This document shows positions 61,737-64,000 of a DNA stretch of 64,000 bases, one piece after another. The notes beneath the pieces are model-generated. The model was not told the origin of the DNA, searched no databases, and saw nothing but the letters and a program-made list of their open reading frames with translations. A program made the position numbers and the translations under genes. The DNA is from JBMNIZ01 sp050951405 (GTDB lineage Bacteria; Bacillota; DULZ01). The DNA is taken from positions 1 to 64,000 of the forward strand of contig JBMNIZ010000009.1 in NCBI GenBank assembly GCA_050951405.1, written 5' to 3'. Each line of letters begins with the position of its first letter. Position 1 is the first letter of the stretch.

Positions 61737-62750
61737 TTCCAATATAGGTTCTTTTCCTTTCCTGACCACCTGAATCCAGGTTTTGCCTTGAACCGGCTGA
61801 ATGGCTTTCCCTTCTTCATCCAGGAAAACGGTGGGGGAGTTCAGGTCTTTCTTGTGCCAGCTGCCGGTAAAATGTTTCCCTCCCAGAAAGTATTCCGCCT
61901 TTCCTTCCCCCGTCAGGCGCACATCGATATGCCCATGCTTATTTTGCAGGGATTGATGGACCGCATACTGGATGATCACATTCCGCACCTTGATCTGCTC
62001 TCCCGTTTCCCGGTCCTGATGGGGTTTGTCATTGATATAGCGGAGATAAAGCCCTTCTTCCCGGTGGAAATGATAGGAAGGCCGATTGCTTTTGTCATAG
62101 GACAAGCTGATTTTTTCATAGTCGGGCAGGATCGGGGTCGGCTCTTGGAATTCCCAGCGGGATAAATTCCCGCTTTCTTTTTTGCCGGACAGGGCTTTTT
62201 CCAGGTTCAAATATGTATTGTGGGGGCGCTTCCGGCTGCTGTCCAGCCAGAAGCCGGGGTGCCCTCTCACGTCATCAATGTCTTTGATGCCCCATTCCTT
62301 GACCTTGGCAAAAGCATCATCGGAGCCTCCCACATGGGCAAAGTAGGCGTCCCATTCTTTGGCCAGCATCATCACGTAGGGGCGGGCGCTCCGGACGGGG
62401 CCCACATTTTCCGGCGGGTCTCCATGATAGAAAGCCACGAATCTGGTTATGTTTCCTTCCATTTCAATCTCGTAAACCAGGTCAGCGGCGGCCAGTCCCG
62501 TTTGGGGCCGGGCCTGGGGAGCGTTATTGATCATCACCGCCAAAAGGGTAATGGTTCTTTCCACCATTTCTCCCGTCAAAGGGTTCAGTATGGTCCCCAC
62601 CACCGCCGGTTCCGCTTCCGGAGCGGGGGTTTCCAGCGCAGGCTCAACTTCAGCCGGGGGAGAGAGCTGTTCCGGCTCTTTTTCCCCGCCACAACCCAGA
62701 AGGGAAAGAATGAGGATCAAAATCAGCATCAAGAAGAAAATCCGTTTCAT
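61734..62750 (-). CDS. DUF3048 (YerB-like) lipoprotein
   Basis: A 338-residue lipoprotein with lipobox LSLLGC and a Glu/Pro-rich linker (about 25-55), then the DUF3048 domain: AVMINNAPQARPQTGLAAADLVYE, GPVRSARPYV and the C-terminal GHIDVRLTGEGKAEYFLGGKHFTGSWHK. The ATG at 62750 follows AAAGGAG; longer in-frame extensions lack one. Family members are cell-envelope proteins of unknown function. It is convergent with iorB, sharing the hairpin cluster as terminator. Confidence 0.9.
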   Translation of the reverse strand: MKRIFFLMLILILILSLLGCGGEKEPEQLSPPAEVEPALETPAPEAEPAVVGTILNPLTGEMVERTITLLAVMINNAPQARPQTGLAAADLVYEIEMEGNITRFVAFYHGDPPENVGPVRSARPYVMMLAKEWDAYFAHVGGSDDAFAKVKEWGIKDIDDVRGHPGFWLDSSRKRPHNTYLNLEKALSGKKESGNLSRWEFQEPTPILPDYEKISLSYDKSNRPSYHFHREEGLYLRYINDKPHQDRETGEQIKVRNVIIQYAVHQSLQNKHGHIDVRLTGEGKAEYFLGGKHFTGSWHKKDLNSPTVFLDEEGKAIQPVQGKTWIQVVRKGKEPILE

Positions 62751-62967
62751 AGAAAGCTCCTTTCTGCGGTTCTGAATGGAAGGAGTATTCGCTTCCAGGC
62801 GGCTATTTACCTGCCGGGGGCCTTCTTTTTTGCGGACAAAGGGAGGGCCCCCGTCCTGCCGGAATTTGGCTGGGAAAATTCCCCGGGAGAAAAGGAATTT
62901 TGTTATACTATATCGAATACAAATGGATATTAGTATAGCATAATTGTTTCCGTGAGGAGGGTCTGTT

Positions 62968-64000
62968 TTGAGTAAATTGACTTTATCGGTGATCAAGGCT
63001 GACGTAGGCGGTTGGGTGGGGCACTCCGGGGTGCACCCGGACCTGCTGGCCCGGGCCGAAAAGTCCTTGTCTGATAGTAAACTCTTAAAGGATTTCTATG
63101 TGGCCCACGTGGGGGACGATATTAATTTGATCATGACCCATGACCGGGGAGTGGATAATCAGGAGATTCACCAGTTGGCCTGGGATACTTTCCTGGCCTG
63201 TACGGAAGTGGCCAAGGAGCTGAAAATGTACGGGGCAGGACAGGACCTGCTGGCGGATGCTTTTGCCGGCAATGTGAAAGGCATGGGGCCGGGGGTGGCG
63301 GAAATGGAATTCACCGAGCGGAGCAGTGAGCCGGTGGTCATCTTGATGGCAGATAAAACCGAGCCCGGGGCTTGGAACCTGCCTTTGTATAAGATTTTCG
63401 CCGATCCTTTCAATACCATCGGCCTGGTGATCGATCCCAAAATGCACGCAGGCTTTATCATGGAAGTGCATGACTTGCTGGAAAATAAAAAAATTAATTT
63501 TTCCCTGCCGGAAGATCTGTATGATTTATTGGTCTTCATCGGCGCTCCCGGGCGCTTTGCCGTGAAAGCGGTGTACTCCAAGACCAGCGGGGAGATCGCT
63601 TCCGTATCCAGCACCCAGCGACTCAACCTAATGGCGGGACGTTATGTGGGCAAGGATGATCCGGTCTGCATCGTGCGCTGCCAGTCCGGCCTGCCGGCAG
63701 TGGGGGAAGTGGTGGAACCCTTTGCCAACCCCCATTTGGTGGCCGGTTGGATGCGGGGTTCCCATATGGGGCCCTTGATGCCGGTGGGAATCAAGGACGC
63801 TTGTCCCATCAGATTTGACGGGCCGCCCCGGGTGATTGCCCTGGGATTCCAGATTGCCAACGGGAAGCTCATCGGCCCCCGGGATCTTTTTGCCGATCCT
63901 GCTTACGACCGGGCCCGGGAAAAGGCCAACCAATTGGCAGATTATCTGCGAAGCCTGGGACCCTTCGAGCCGCACCGTTTGCCCCTGGAAGACATGGAGT
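62968..64000 (+). CDS. Class V fructose-1,6-bisphosphate aldolase/phosphatase (3' end outside window)
   Basis: The open frame reaches the right edge with 344 residues, close to full length. VIKADVGGWVGHSGVHPDLL, HVGDDINLIMTHDRG, GAGQDLLADAF, MADKTEPGAWNLPLYKIFADPFNT and GSHMGPLMPV match the archaeal-type bifunctional enzyme, which joins triose phosphates and removes the 1-phosphate in one active site, driving gluconeogenesis. It is found in archaea and deep-branching, often thermophilic or autotrophic bacteria. The TTG start follows GAGGAGG with 7-base spacing. Confidence 0.93.
   Translation, partial: MSKLTLSVIKADVGGWVGHSGVHPDLLARAEKSLSDSKLLKDFYVAHVGDDINLIMTHDRGVDNQEIHQLAWDTFLACTEVAKELKMYGAGQDLLADAFAGNVKGMGPGVAEMEFTERSSEPVVILMADKTEPGAWNLPLYKIFADPFNTIGLVIDPKMHAGFIMEVHDLLENKKINFSLPEDLYDLLVFIGAPGRFAVKAVYSKTSGEIASVSSTQRLNLMAGRYVGKDDPVCIVRCQSGLPAVGEVVEPFANPHLVAGWMRGSHMGPLMPVGIKDACPIRFDGPPRVIALGFQIANGKLIGPRDLFADPAYDRAREKANQLADYLRSLGPFEPHRLPLEDME

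Noticed and set aside
61546..61773. 75-residue open frame across the hairpin repeats
   Set aside because: It runs through repeats and into the DUF3048 gene on the opposite strand; coding is unlikely.
1..64000. Prophage, insertion sequence or tRNA genes
   Set aside because: No integrase, transposase or phage structural genes and no cloverleaf sequence recognised by eye; a tRNA scan would settle the last point.

Overview
The window reads as a chromosomal segment of an anaerobic, Gram-positive, Clostridia-like Firmicute. The evidence is strong AGGAGG ribosome sites, frequent GTG and TTG starts, rho-independent terminators, TasA/SipW surface genes, DacF, and ferredoxin-linked 2-oxoacid oxidoreductases. 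The archaeal-type class V fructose bisphosphatase/aldolase at the right edge suggests a Moorella/Desulfotomaculum-like lineage. That placement is inference. No tRNA, rRNA, transposase, prophage or cas gene was recognised.

Layout. 1-2.56 kb: a DUF815 ATPase (cut by the left edge), a HAD hydrolase and a D-Ala-D-Ala carboxypeptidase. 2.84-19.2 kb: a divergent sigma-54 activator faces a 14 kb catabolic operon behind a well-formed -24/-12 promoter. The operon holds an M24 hydrolase, a fumarate-reductase-like flavoprotein, a lone [2Fe-2S] protein, an M20 amidohydrolase, a TRAP transporter (DctPQM), a four-subunit 2-oxoacid:ferredoxin oxidoreductase, a split ADP-forming acyl-CoA synthetase and an Ldh2-family 2-hydroxyacid dehydrogenase. 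Together they form a plausible route: import an acid, hydrolyse it, oxidise it to a 2-oxoacid, convert that to acyl-CoA, then to acid plus ATP. The substrate cannot be read from the sequence.

19.3-25.5 kb: a DedA protein, then a glycolate-oxidase-like set (two FAD subunits and a GlcF iron-sulfur subunit) with an alanine-glyoxylate-type aminotransferase, behind a FadR/GntR-type palindrome. 25.7-33 kb: AlkD-type DNA repair, a Zur-ZnuACB zinc uptake operon, a MEMO-AMMECR1 fusion with its radical SAM partner, and an M29-like aminopeptidase. 33.2-41.4 kb: argCJBDFGH behind a promoter that contains an ARG box.

41.5-46 kb: a zinc-ribbon protein, a lipoprotein, a PadR/membrane-protein pair and a B12-type radical SAM protein. 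46.4-53.8 kb: a surface-filament cluster (small conserved protein, 1148-residue vWA protein, SipW signal peptidase, two TasA-family proteins, a sortase substrate and a sortase). 54-61.5 kb: a PH-like membrane protein, an orphan NarL-type regulator, a DoxX protein, and a Na+/solute symporter-PaaK-IorA-IorB operon for aryl-acid metabolism. 61.5-64 kb: an intergenic repeat cluster, a DUF3048 lipoprotein and the class V FBPase, cut by the right edge.

At least ten otherwise well-conserved genes carry one or more single-base frameshifts, many in homopolymers, clustered at 0.2-8.1, 23.6-24.8 and 33.7-39.8 kb, while the rest of the window is clean. I treat most as probable sequence errors and give the repaired gene extents.
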